Source: an uncultured Bacteroidales bacterium (GTDB taxonomy: Bacteria; Bacteroidota; Bacteroidia; Bacteroidales; P3). From it: 14,734 nt of DNA. Both the position numbers and the translations under genes were made by a program. Within the stretch, counting starts at the first letter, position 1; each line of letters opens with the position of its first letter. The stretch lies in assembly GCA_937906975.1 (NCBI GenBank), contig CALCUN010000176.1, forward strand, positions 1-14,734. Reading direction: 5' to 3'. The notes beneath the pieces are model-generated. The model had not been told where the DNA came from and ran no database searches. It was given only the letters and a program-made list of their open reading frames with translations. Of the stretch, positions 7,564 through 14,734 are shown piece by piece.

Positions 7564-8471
7564 ATTTTTTTCTTTTTATTAAAACCAAATTGAGTAAGTA
7601 GTAAGCCTAAAACAACGATTACTATTCCTAATATTTTGGGAATGGAGAATTGTTCTTGTCCTAAGATTACTGCTACTATGATTGTTACTACTGGTATTGC
7701 ATTTGTGAATACGCTTACTTTTAGTACTGAGATTATTTTCGCTCCGTATGAGTAGAGCATAAAGGCTCCTGATGAGCAAAAGACTGCTAAAAGTATTAGG
7801 CTTATGATTGCTTCTGTGCTCCATGCAACAGAGGAAATTTTTCCTAAGTCAAATATTAATAGGCATGGTAAAAAATAAAATATTCCTATGATATTTTGAT
7901 AGGTTGTAATGGTTATTGGGGAGTATTTATGGATAAGTCTTGAAAGGATTATGGTGTAACCCGCTCCTGCAAAGACTGCTAAAAGCAATAGCAAGACTCC
8001 TTGCCAAGAGATTGTGATTTGTCCCTCTGGATTTATGCTCATTATTGTTATTCCTACAATTGAGATTATAACTCCAAAGAGTAGATTCCAACCTATCTTT
8101 TCTTTGTTGAAAATATACAATGCTATAGGATTTACTATCGGCAAAAGGGCTATCATTATTGCAGCAAAACTTGCATCTACATAGTGCATGCTGAAATTTT
8201 CTCCCACAAAATAGAGAAAGGGTTCAAAGAAGGATAAAAGCAAAAACTTGTATATGTCTTTTTTTTGTATTTTTTCCAATTTGTGCAAAAGGAAAAAGGT
8301 CGTAAACATAAGTATTGAGGATATTAAAAGACGTGTTGTGAGTATGAGAAAGACAGGAAAGTTTGCGTTTAGCAGCTCTTTTGTCCACACAAAACTAATT
8401 CCCCAAAATATCATTGAGAGAATTATCGCAATGTATGCGATTAGCGTTCTTTGATTATTGGTTTGTTTCAT
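7560..8471 (-). CDS. EamA/DMT-superfamily permease
   Basis: This is a membrane protein of 303 residues with about ten hydrophobic helices in two EamA halves (roughly 11-147 and 159-297). Family signs are SMIFWGISFVWTKELL near the N-terminus, ALLPIVNPIALYIFNKEK at the end of the first half and TNAIPVVTIIVAVILGQEQ in the second. I place the start at ATG 8471. An in-frame TTG at 8474 would add one residue, but ATG is the likelier start and leaves nine bases after the receptor stop. Members of this family move small metabolites such as amino acids or amines across the inner membrane. The four-base overlap with aguB suggests a substrate linked to agmatine or putrescine, which is inference from context only. 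Confidence 0.88.
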   Translation of the reverse strand: MKQTNNQRTLIAYIAIILSMIFWGISFVWTKELLNANFPVFLILTTRLLISSILMFTTFFLLHKLEKIQKKDIYKFLLLSFFEPFLYFVGENFSMHYVDASFAAIMIALLPIVNPIALYIFNKEKIGWNLLFGVIISIVGITIMSINPEGQITISWQGVLLLLLAVFAGAGYTIILSRLIHKYSPITITTYQNIIGIFYFLPCLLIFDLGKISSVAWSTEAIISLILLAVFCSSGAFMLYSYGAKIISVLKVSVFTNAIPVVTIIVAVILGQEQFSIPKILGIVIVVLGLLLTQFGFNKKKKI

Positions 8472-8480
8472 CAATGTTTG

Positions 8481-10763
8481 TTAAAAGGTGTATGTTATAC
8501 CAAGTGATGGCATGATTGGTAATTGATCTACTCTTTCTGAGGTGATTCGGTTGTAGTAGAAAAGGTTATTTCTGTTGTAAACATTGGTTACACTTAGGTT
8601 TATTTCTAAAATGGAACGTTTTCCTATGTCAAAACGTTTTTTTGCTGAAATATCAAATCGGTGATAGTTTGGTAATCGTTCTGAGTTTAGGTCTCCGTAT
8701 ATGGTTGTAAGTGTTCCGTTTTGTGAGATAAAGTTTGAGTTTATGCCGTTTGAGAAGTCAAGTAATTCTACCATTGAGGCTGTTGGAGAATATGGGAATC
8801 CGCTTCCGTAGTTCCAACGAAGTGATAGTTCAAAGTCGCGACTTTGTCCCATTTGGTAGTTGATTAATATATTAACGTTGTGTCGGCGGTCGTAATGTGG
8901 TGAATAGGTTTGAATTTCTCCTTCTCTTATTACTTTTCCAAGAGAGTATATTGTCCAAACGTATAGTCTGCCATCATCGTATTTTAAAGAAAAATCTGCT
9001 CCGTATGCTTTGCCTCGCTCTACTGTGTATTCTTTTCTTTGGTAGTCTGGTTTGTCGGCATGCTCTGCGTCATCGGCATATTGTCTGTCGCGATTTGCTG
9101 ATACTAAGTTTTCCATTGTTTTGTAATATAGCTCAACATTCAAATTCAAGTTACGCAATATGTCGTATTCTGCTCCAAATATAAAGTGGTTTGAGGTTTG
9201 TACGTAAGAGTCTATTGGGGTTCCTCTGAATGAATCTACAATATTCAAATCGGGATTTACAGTCATGTATCCTGTGAAAAGGTTTACTATGTCTCTGTCG
9301 CTTTTTGTGTCAAGAAAGGTTTGTGAATAGATTCCTGTTGCTAACTTAAAACGGAAGTTGTTACTAAGATTCCATTTTGCTGATAAGCGTGGCTCTAAGA
9401 ATGCGTTGCCAAGTGAGGCGTAATAGCTAAGTCGTAGGCTTGGCTCTATGAGTATTTTTTTGTAGATTAGTTTGTAGATTGCATAAAGGCCTATTTCTGT
9501 TGAGTAGTCTGTGATTGTGTCGTTTTGTTTGTAGGCTGTTTTTGTTGTACTGCCTTCCATCTCCATTCCGTACTTTAATCTGTCATCGCCAAAGAAGTTT
9601 GTAACGGACATTCCTACGTTAAATCCTCCTATGTTACTCATTTGGTTTTGGTTTGTGGAGGTTTCTTTCATGTTCATGGTGTAATCGGAATATGCTATCA
9701 CACCTTCTACTAAGGCTGAGGAGGTTCCTGGTAATAAAAGGAAGTTTGTTCCAAAGGCTTTGTTGCTCCAGTTAAAGTCTGCTATGGCTTCGTATTGGTT
9801 TACTTTGTCGGTGAAGTTTAAACCAAAAAAATTTATCTTGCTTCCATTGTCTGTGGCAAGGGTTAGTTTACCATATAGGTCTAAGTAGTCGTATGGTAAT
9901 TCTTTATCCATATATGAATAGATGGAAGTGGAGGTTTTGGATAGGTAAGAGTTCTTTGCTGATAATATATATGAGAGTGTGTAGTTTGGTTTATTTACTA
10001 TTGGTCCTTCTAACAAGAGATTGGCTCCAAAGGTTGAGGCTGCTAATTTTCCTGCAAAGTGTTTTTTGTTTCCGTCTTTGGTTGTGATGTCCATTACTGA
10101 AGATATTCTTCCGCCGTATTGTGCTGAAAATCCGCCTGTATAGACATCTGCACTTCTTATTATGTCTGTTTCAAATACAGAAAAGAGCCCTATGGAGTGG
10201 AACGGATTATAGACTACCATTCCATCAAGTAGTACTTTGTTGTGTATGGCTGAGCCTCCTCTGATGTAGAGTTGTCCTCCTTGGTCGCCAGAAAATACTA
10301 CCCCTGGCAAGACTTGTATGTATTGTGCAAGGTCGGCTTGTCCTCCTATTGAAGGCATTTGTTGTATGTCTTTTGATGTGATTTTTTCTATCGAAACTTG
10401 ACTTTCTGTTCTTGCTATTTCTTGTGTGCCTCGTATTTCAATTGCATCTAATTCTGTGGCTGAGGCCTCTAAGTGAATGTTTAATGCAAGAACTTTGTTT
10501 TTTTCTATTTTTATTGGTGCAATATAGGTCTCGTATCCTAAGGTCGTGATTTTTATGTTGTAGTTTCCTGTTTTTATTCTAGAGAGTACAAAGTATCCAT
10601 TCACGTCTGTGCTTGTCCCTATTTGGGTATTTTCTAACATTACGTTAGAAAGCATCATTGGCTCTCCTGTTTCTTTGTCATATACAAAGCCTCTTATCGA
10701 GCCTGTTTGTGCTGAAACTATTGTTGTTATAATTGTGAATATTAAAAATAGTGTTTTTTTCAT
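8481..10763 (-). CDS. TonB-dependent outer-membrane receptor
   Basis: The product has 760 residues. Residues 1-18 are a signal peptide (ending TIVSA, then Q19). Residues about 20-105 are a carboxypeptidase-regulatory-like beta-sandwich (GSIRGFVYDKETGEPM...GYFVLSRIKTGNYNI...LGYE). The plug lies at about 110-230 and includes LAQYIQVLPGVVFSGDQGG, LYIRGGSAIHNKVLLDGM and GGFSAQYGGRISSVMDITTKDG. The remainder is a beta-barrel of alternating residues ending in GITYTF, a typical aromatic C-terminus for outer-membrane insertion. It would take up a ligand energised by TonB/ExbBD. No SusD-like partner is next to it and it is shorter than typical SusC proteins, so it is not a SusC of a glycan locus. The ligand cannot be read from sequence. 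It starts 13 bases after holA and is followed closely by the permease gene. Confidence 0.9.
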   Translation of the reverse strand: MKKTLFLIFTIITTIVSAQTGSIRGFVYDKETGEPMMLSNVMLENTQIGTSTDVNGYFVLSRIKTGNYNIKITTLGYETYIAPIKIEKNKVLALNIHLEASATELDAIEIRGTQEIARTESQVSIEKITSKDIQQMPSIGGQADLAQYIQVLPGVVFSGDQGGQLYIRGGSAIHNKVLLDGMVVYNPFHSIGLFSVFETDIIRSADVYTGGFSAQYGGRISSVMDITTKDGNKKHFAGKLAASTFGANLLLEGPIVNKPNYTLSYILSAKNSYLSKTSTSIYSYMDKELPYDYLDLYGKLTLATDNGSKINFFGLNFTDKVNQYEAIADFNWSNKAFGTNFLLLPGTSSALVEGVIAYSDYTMNMKETSTNQNQMSNIGGFNVGMSVTNFFGDDRLKYGMEMEGSTTKTAYKQNDTITDYSTEIGLYAIYKLIYKKILIEPSLRLSYYASLGNAFLEPRLSAKWNLSNNFRFKLATGIYSQTFLDTKSDRDIVNLFTGYMTVNPDLNIVDSFRGTPIDSYVQTSNHFIFGAEYDILRNLNLNVELYYKTMENLVSANRDRQYADDAEHADKPDYQRKEYTVERGKAYGADFSLKYDDGRLYVWTIYSLGKVIREGEIQTYSPHYDRRHNVNILINYQMGQSRDFELSLRWNYGSGFPYSPTASMVELLDFSNGINSNFISQNGTLTTIYGDLNSERLPNYHRFDISAKKRFDIGKRSILEINLSVTNVYNRNNLFYYNRITSERVDQLPIMPSLGITYTF

Positions 10764-10776
10764 TTTTTCGTTATTT

Positions 10777-11781
10777 TTAATGAGTGAGTTTAAATATCAA
10801 TTCTCTAAATAATTCGTTATTGTCAAAGTTTGAGCCTAAACCTTTTGTTTTTAGGTCGTATTCTTTTATCGTTTCTATGTTTTGATAGATTTTTTCTATT
10901 GAAAAGATTTGTGAGGCATAGATGTAGTCTTTTGCAAAGTAGGGAGAAACTCCTATTGCTGAGGATATGTTTTCGTTTGTTTTGTCTTGTAATTGTGAAA
11001 CTATGCCTAATTTTACAAAATAGGAGAATAAATTAGGCAACATCGCTTGTATTGGATTTTCATTGGTGTTTGCAAGTAGGTGATTGACAATTGTGTTGAT
11101 TTTTGTGTGTTGTAGTTTTCCTATTGCGTTTTGTAGTTCAAATATGTTATAGTCTTTGTTTACGCCTATGTGTTTTGCAACATCGTCAAGTCGTATTAGG
11201 CTTCCTTCTTGCAAGTTTATAGACATTTTATCTATTTCATTGGCAATTTTTTGTAGGTTATTGCCAAGGTATTCAAAGATTAAATTCGTCGCCGTGGTCT
11301 CAATAGAAAATTTTTTCTCTCTTACGTATGATTCTATCCAAGGCACAACTTTGTTATCATAGGGTTTTGTGCTCTCAAATACGATTCCAGATTTATTTAT
11401 TTTGTCGGAAAATTTCTTGTCTATGGCTTTATTTTTATTAACCAAGACTAAAATTGTAGAATTTAAAGGCTTTTCAATGTAAAAACTAAGTGGATTGATT
11501 TCTTTTTTGTCTATCTGTTGAAATTCCTTTACAATAATTACACGATGCTTAGAAATAATTGGATATTGCTTAGCAAAAGAACAAATTTCCTTAGCATTTG
11601 TCTCTAAACCGTAAAGAGTCGCTTGATTGAAATCCCTTTCTGTTTCGTCTAAAATTTCGTTTTCAAATTTTGAAACTAATAAATCTATGTAGTAATTCTC
11701 GTCTCCCGTTAGCAAATACACAGGTGAGAATTGTTTTTTTTCAAAGTGTTTTAGGATTTCTTCTATCTTTTTTACAATCAT
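10777..11781 (-). CDS. holA: DNA polymerase III subunit delta
   Basis: The product has 334 residues, normal for HolA. Delta is the clamp-loader subunit that opens the beta sliding clamp. The N-terminal PVYLLTGDENYYIDLLVSKFE (20-40) matches the family's start, where a degenerate nucleotide-binding fold begins; it is followed by the AKQYPIISKHRVIIVKEF strand region. The middle holds the helical segment (LEYLGNNLQKIANEIDKMSI-like) and the C-terminal collar domain (NIFELQNAIGKLQHTKINTIVNHLLANTNENPIQAM). It is cytoplasmic. The ATG is 82 bases after porK, across a terminator, and the receptor gene begins 13 bases after its stop. Having holA head a run of membrane and polyamine genes is odd functionally. 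Confidence 0.92.
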   Translation of the reverse strand: MIVKKIEEILKHFEKKQFSPVYLLTGDENYYIDLLVSKFENEILDETERDFNQATLYGLETNAKEICSFAKQYPIISKHRVIIVKEFQQIDKKEINPLSFYIEKPLNSTILVLVNKNKAIDKKFSDKINKSGIVFESTKPYDNKVVPWIESYVREKKFSIETTATNLIFEYLGNNLQKIANEIDKMSINLQEGSLIRLDDVAKHIGVNKDYNIFELQNAIGKLQHTKINTIVNHLLANTNENPIQAMLPNLFSYFVKLGIVSQLQDKTNENISSAIGVSPYFAKDYIYASQIFSIEKIYQNIETIKEYDLKTKGLGSNFDNNELFRELIFKLTH

Positions 11782-11790
11782 AACGCTTTA

Positions 11791-11833
11791 AAGAGAAAAA
11801 AGAAAATCCCTTTCCTCAGAAAGGAAGGGATTT
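11791..11833 (-). terminator. Terminator after porK
   Basis: The stem pairs AAATCCC plus TTCCT (11804-11816, with T11811 bulged) with AGGAA plus GGGATTT (11822-11833), loop CAGAA. On the minus strand it is followed by TCTTTTTTCTCTTT. It lies 30 bases past the porK stop and ends only about ten bases before the holA start codon. It should close the porP-porK transcript, although the bulge and interrupted T-run may make it leaky. Confidence 0.75.
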
Positions 11834-11863
11834 CTTATTATTTCCTTATGCAATTAAATTACA

Positions 11864-13432
11864 TTATAATTCTCTTGAACCCATTCTGTCCATCGCACAA
11901 CGGAATCCAATCCAATCGGTGCTTTGTGCTTGGTCTAAGAATCTTCTTTGTCCAGGACTTAAATAGAATGCTCTATCTCTCCATGAGCCTCCTTTAACTA
12001 CTCTGGCTTTATCATCAACCATTGAGCTCTTTTCGTAAGCATACATGTCGTATGATTCTTTTTTAGGTTCTTCGCCTTCTGCTCCTTCTTCAGTTTCTTC
12101 TCCTTCTGCTGGTGCTTCATCAACAGATGCTGCATCTTCTGTTCCTTCTTCTCCTTCTCCTGAATTCTTCATCCAAGTAGTTGTAAGTTGAGAAGCTAAA
12201 TCTCCATCAAGATAGTTGATATTGTCTGCTTGACGATAGTTTCTTCTGTTTATGTTTTCGTCAACTGTAACTGCTCTGTAAGATATTCTACCTAATGAGT
12301 CTTTTTCTGCTATCATTCCATCAGAGTCTGTAACTTTTGTCATGTAGTAGTTACCTCTATATGGATTTATACCCTTTGCATCTACTCCTGTACTTACTCT
12401 ATATACGTCTAACACCCATTCTGCAACATTTCCTGCCATATTATATAAACCATAATCGTTAGGGAAGTAGAACATCACAGGAGCTGTGTATTCCCAGTGG
12501 TCATTCAATGCACTAGCAACGCCCATTGCATCTCCTCTACTACGTTTGAAGTTTGCCATCATTTGACCGTAGTATTTCTTTTCTGCAGTTCTTACGATAT
12601 GTCCGTTCCAAGGATAGATTCTTCTTTCAACTATTCTTTCCTCTACTGTATTTCCTACTAAAGATAATGCTGCGTATTCCCATTCTGCCTCAGTTGGTAG
12701 ACGGAACTTAGGTAATAATATACCATCTTCTAATTTTACAATACGTGGTTCATCTTCATATCCTGGATCTAAACGAACTAATCCATTTTCTGTTGGGATT
12801 CCTTCATATTGTCCTGCTAAATAAGAATCTGTTGTAAAGACTTGATCCCCTGATTGGTCAGGATCAAACTCTAATATACCTTCATCTATAAGTATTTTTT
12901 CGTTTACTCTGTCTGTTCTCCAAGAACAATATTCATTTGCTTGCAACCAACTAACTCCAACAACAGGATAATCTGCCCATGAAGCGTGACGGAAATAGAA
13001 ATCTACCATAGGTTCGTTGTAACTTAACTTTGAACGCCATGCTAATGTGTCAGGTAATGCTTTATTGTAAACTTCTGGATAATCCTGACCATACATTCTA
13101 TTTAACCAATAAACATATTCTCTATAATCTTCGTTTGTTACCTCACATTCGTCCATATAGAAAGACGAAACTGTAACTCTCTTTGGTTGATTGTGCCATT
13201 CGTATCTTACGTTATCGGTAGTTTGTCCCATAACAAACGCACCTCCTTCAATAAACACCATTCCTGGAGGTGTCATTTGCTCAGTAACTTTTGCAGATTC
13301 AAATCCTCCCCATTCTGGATCGTCAAGATTCCAACCTGTTGTAGAAGATTGTTCAAAAGAACCTCCACAATTTGCAAATAAAACTATCACTCCAAAACAA
13401 AGGACTAATTTACTAATAAATGCCTTATTCAT
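11864..13432 (-). CDS. porK: Type IX secretion / gliding lipoprotein PorK (GldK)
   Basis: The product has 522 residues, against about 490 for P. gingivalis PorK. PorK is an outer-membrane lipoprotein that forms the large periplasmic T9SS ring with PorN. The hydrophobic N-terminus ends LFANC with Cys22 as the probable lipidation site; Asn at -1 is not the classic lipobox. Residues 55-515 are a formylglycine-generating-enzyme-like fold: PPGMVFIEGGAFVMGQ (55-70), DECEVTNEDYREYV, PVVGVSWLQANEYCSWRT, FRLPTEAEWEYAA, NDYGLYNMAGNVAEWVLD and, near the C-terminus, VVKGGSWRDRAFYLSPGQRRFLD and WIGFRCAMDRMGS. The paired catalytic cysteines of true formylglycine enzymes are not evident, so it is structural. 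An acidic Glu/Gly/Ala-rich insert occupies residues 425-456. It follows porP by 42 bases. porLMN do not follow. Confidence 0.92.
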   Translation of the reverse strand: MNKAFISKLVLCFGVIVLFANCGGSFEQSSTTGWNLDDPEWGGFESAKVTEQMTPPGMVFIEGGAFVMGQTTDNVRYEWHNQPKRVTVSSFYMDECEVTNEDYREYVYWLNRMYGQDYPEVYNKALPDTLAWRSKLSYNEPMVDFYFRHASWADYPVVGVSWLQANEYCSWRTDRVNEKILIDEGILEFDPDQSGDQVFTTDSYLAGQYEGIPTENGLVRLDPGYEDEPRIVKLEDGILLPKFRLPTEAEWEYAALSLVGNTVEERIVERRIYPWNGHIVRTAEKKYYGQMMANFKRSRGDAMGVASALNDHWEYTAPVMFYFPNDYGLYNMAGNVAEWVLDVYRVSTGVDAKGINPYRGNYYMTKVTDSDGMIAEKDSLGRISYRAVTVDENINRRNYRQADNINYLDGDLASQLTTTWMKNSGEGEEGTEDAASVDEAPAEGEETEEGAEGEEPKKESYDMYAYEKSSMVDDKARVVKGGSWRDRAFYLSPGQRRFLDQAQSTDWIGFRCAMDRMGSREL

Positions 13433-13474
13433 ATCTTAAATTTTAAATTATTTCTACTTTATGTTTTCTATCAA

Positions 13475-14461
13475 TTAAAATGATGGACACTTAATTGCTT
13501 TTACTTTCTTACGTTTTTCTGGGCAAGGAAGTTGCACTCCAAGAGAAATTTCGTGTGCTCCACCTGATGCGTTTGATAATTGTGATACTGTTATATCGTA
13601 ACTATATCCTATCTTAATAGATTCATATTGTACTCCAAACAATAGTATCAACGCATCTGAATTATCAAAACCGATTGATTGTCTATACCAAGTTCCTACA
13701 ATGAATGGGCTCCAATCTAAATACACTCCATAATTCAACATTTGGAATCCTCCTTGGTAACTATAAATTACGTTTGGAGAGAAGATAGGTTGTCCAAATA
13801 AAGCGTTTGTTCTTCTTTTATCTCTACTAAGATTAAGTCTTATTCCTCCATTTGCAGTAAAACGCAATGGTATTCTATTATAAGAAATAAAGCCATCGTT
13901 TGGTCTTGTTAAGTTATTTGCTGCTCCTCCTATGTACCAATTTTCTCCATACAAAACAAAAGCTGCTCCAAAATCAACATAAGTGTGAGATAACTCCTCT
14001 GGACGAGCTGCCATTGTTGAATAAATAAATCCATATCTTGGATCTATCATATCAGGGAAAGAAAGCTGATCCCAATCCAAACTTCTATTTGTTACACTTG
14101 CTTGTGCAGCCAAATTAAGAAAGACTTCATTCGACAATTTTAAACGTAAAGAGTAAATTAACGAAGCAACGTTAGTACGATAGAACTCACTCTGCATATC
14201 ACTCATTAAAGTAAAACCAATACCTCCTGCAAGGGCATCAAAATACTGGTCATAACTTGCTGAAAACGTTTTAAACGCTCCTAAAGTAGGCCATTGATCT
14301 CTATAAGACAAAGCAAGACGTGGACAAACTGCCGAACCTGCTAAAGCTGGATTCGTGTATAGAGGATTGGCATAGAATTGTGAAAAATGCGGATCTTGAG
14401 CTTGTGCAAACGAACAAGCAAACACCAAAGATACCACAAGAGACAATATTCTTTTCTTCAT
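13475..14461 (-). CDS. porP: Type IX secretion system membrane protein PorP/SprF
   Basis: The product has 328 residues. Residues 1-21 are a signal peptide (ending SFAQA, then Q22). The mature protein starts with the family signature DPHFSQFYANPLYTNPALAG and continues with LALSYRDQWPTLGAFKTFSASYDQYFDALAGGIGFTLMSDM. Repeated amphipathic strands with glycine and aromatic residues, such as VDFGAAFVLYGENWYIGGAANNLTRP and IKIGYSYDITVSQL, indicate an outer-membrane beta-barrel. The C-terminus ends in CPSF, as in other PorP/SprF proteins that finish in a Cys-Pro motif. PorP/SprF proteins help secretion of T9SS substrates or attach them at the outer membrane. Pairing with porK matches the P. gingivalis porPKLMN order, which makes this the core PorP rather than one of the many SprF-like paralogues. 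The start region is A-rich with no Shine-Dalgarno sequence. Confidence 0.92.
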   Translation of the reverse strand: MKKRILSLVVSLVFACSFAQAQDPHFSQFYANPLYTNPALAGSAVCPRLALSYRDQWPTLGAFKTFSASYDQYFDALAGGIGFTLMSDMQSEFYRTNVASLIYSLRLKLSNEVFLNLAAQASVTNRSLDWDQLSFPDMIDPRYGFIYSTMAARPEELSHTYVDFGAAFVLYGENWYIGGAANNLTRPNDGFISYNRIPLRFTANGGIRLNLSRDKRRTNALFGQPIFSPNVIYSYQGGFQMLNYGVYLDWSPFIVGTWYRQSIGFDNSDALILLFGVQYESIKIGYSYDITVSQLSNASGGAHEISLGVQLPCPEKRKKVKAIKCPSF

Positions 14462-14516
14462 ATTTTTTAAATTATTCTTCGTTTTTTTATTCTAAATATA
14501 GTCTAATTTGAGTTGG

Positions 14517-14548
14517 CAATATTACGAAAAAAATTGCAAACAGCGAAA
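14517..14548 (-). promoter_or_regulatory. Possible porP-porK promoter
   Basis: On the minus strand TTTC (14548-14545), a 20-base spacer and TAATATTG (14524-14517) resemble TTTG-N19-TAnnTTTG with one mismatch in each box. It lies about 55 bases before ATG 14461. No better match was found between porP and the insertion-sequence end, so the call is tentative. Confidence 0.35.
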
Positions 14549-14683
14549 GTTTCTTTGTTTTTTTTATTTTTTTATCAATTTATGTCCACTATTATACTGA
14601 GAAAATCTCATTATGTTTCACCAAGTTAAAGAATTTGAAAATTTTTCCTAACAAAAAGAAAATTAAAGCAAAGAAATAATTTT

Positions 14684-14734
14684 TGAACTGACCCCAAAAA
14701 GTTGGACTAATTATTAACAAATATTTCGGTATGA
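14684..14734 (+). mobile_element. End of an IS3-family (IS150-group-like) insertion sequence
   Basis: The segment opens with TGAACTGACCCCAAAAAGTT and continues GGACTAA, which matches my recollection of the TG-starting terminal inverted repeats of IS150-group IS3-family elements. A possible transposase orfA start codon lies at 14731-14733, about 47 bases inside the end, which fits the short leader of such elements. The rest lies beyond the window, so family and orientation rest on this end only. It ends 222 bases upstream of the porP start. Confidence 0.55.

Larger units (their letters stand above)
2754..11781 (-). other. Probable seven-gene transcription unit holA to DUF4831
   Basis: Seven genes follow one another with gaps of 13, 9, -4 (overlap), 16, 14 and 3 bases, no internal terminator hairpin that I can see, and a terminator at each end. 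This is inferred from spacing only; internal promoters inside coding sequence cannot be excluded. Confidence 0.6.

Noticed and set aside
8481..10763. SusC-type receptor of a polysaccharide utilisation locus
   Set aside because: There is no SusD-like gene, no glycan enzymes and the protein is shorter than typical SusC proteins.
11864..13432. True formylglycine-generating (sulfatase-maturing) enzyme
   Set aside because: The catalytic cysteine pair is not evident, while the lipoprotein signal, C-terminal block and pairing with porP identify PorK.
14598..14610. Small palindrome TGAGAAAATCTCA as a terminator or operator
   Set aside because: The five-base stem is short, lacks a T-run and is expected by chance in such AT-rich sequence.

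Overview
The window is AT-rich and every supported gene lies on the minus strand. The gene set points to a member of the phylum Bacteroidota, most likely order Bacteroidales. It includes PorP and PorK of the type IX secretion system (T9SS), a BspA-like leucine-rich-repeat secreted protein, a DUF4831 protein, a TonB-dependent receptor with a carboxypeptidase-regulatory-like N-terminus, and A-rich start regions without Shine-Dalgarno sequences. One promoter matches the Bacteroidetes TTTG / TAnnTTTG pattern exactly in both boxes.

Layout, read in the direction of transcription (right to left). (1) 14684-14734 looks like the terminal inverted repeat and first codon of an IS3-family (IS150-group) insertion sequence cut by the window edge. 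(2) 14461-11864 is porP-porK, ending in a hairpin terminator at 11791-11833; porL, porM and porN do not follow. (3) 11781-2806 is a run of seven genes with gaps of 16 bases or less: holA, a TonB-dependent receptor, an EamA-type permease, aguB, aguA, a WG-repeat protein and a DUF4831 protein. It ends in a strong terminator at 2741-2776. (4) 2465-2805 is a 341-base gene-free stretch. It holds that terminator, two arrays of 21-22 base repeats phased on TAAG, a perfect 10-base inverted repeat and a good promoter. (5) 2464 to beyond the left edge is the 5' part of a large secreted LRR protein that looks like T9SS cargo.

How the genes work together: AguA and AguB convert agmatine to N-carbamoylputrescine and then putrescine. 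The permease translationally coupled to aguB is a candidate transporter for this pathway, and the TonB-dependent receptor could bring an unknown ligand across the outer membrane. The WG and DUF4831 proteins are exported and of unknown function. PorP and PorK belong to the outer-membrane side of the T9SS, which may export proteins such as the LRR protein at the left edge.

I see no clearly new defence, mobile or biosynthetic system. The items most worth a second look are the phased TAAG repeat region, the acidic low-complexity insert in PorK, the separation of porK from porLMN, and the holA-to-DUF4831 gene run.
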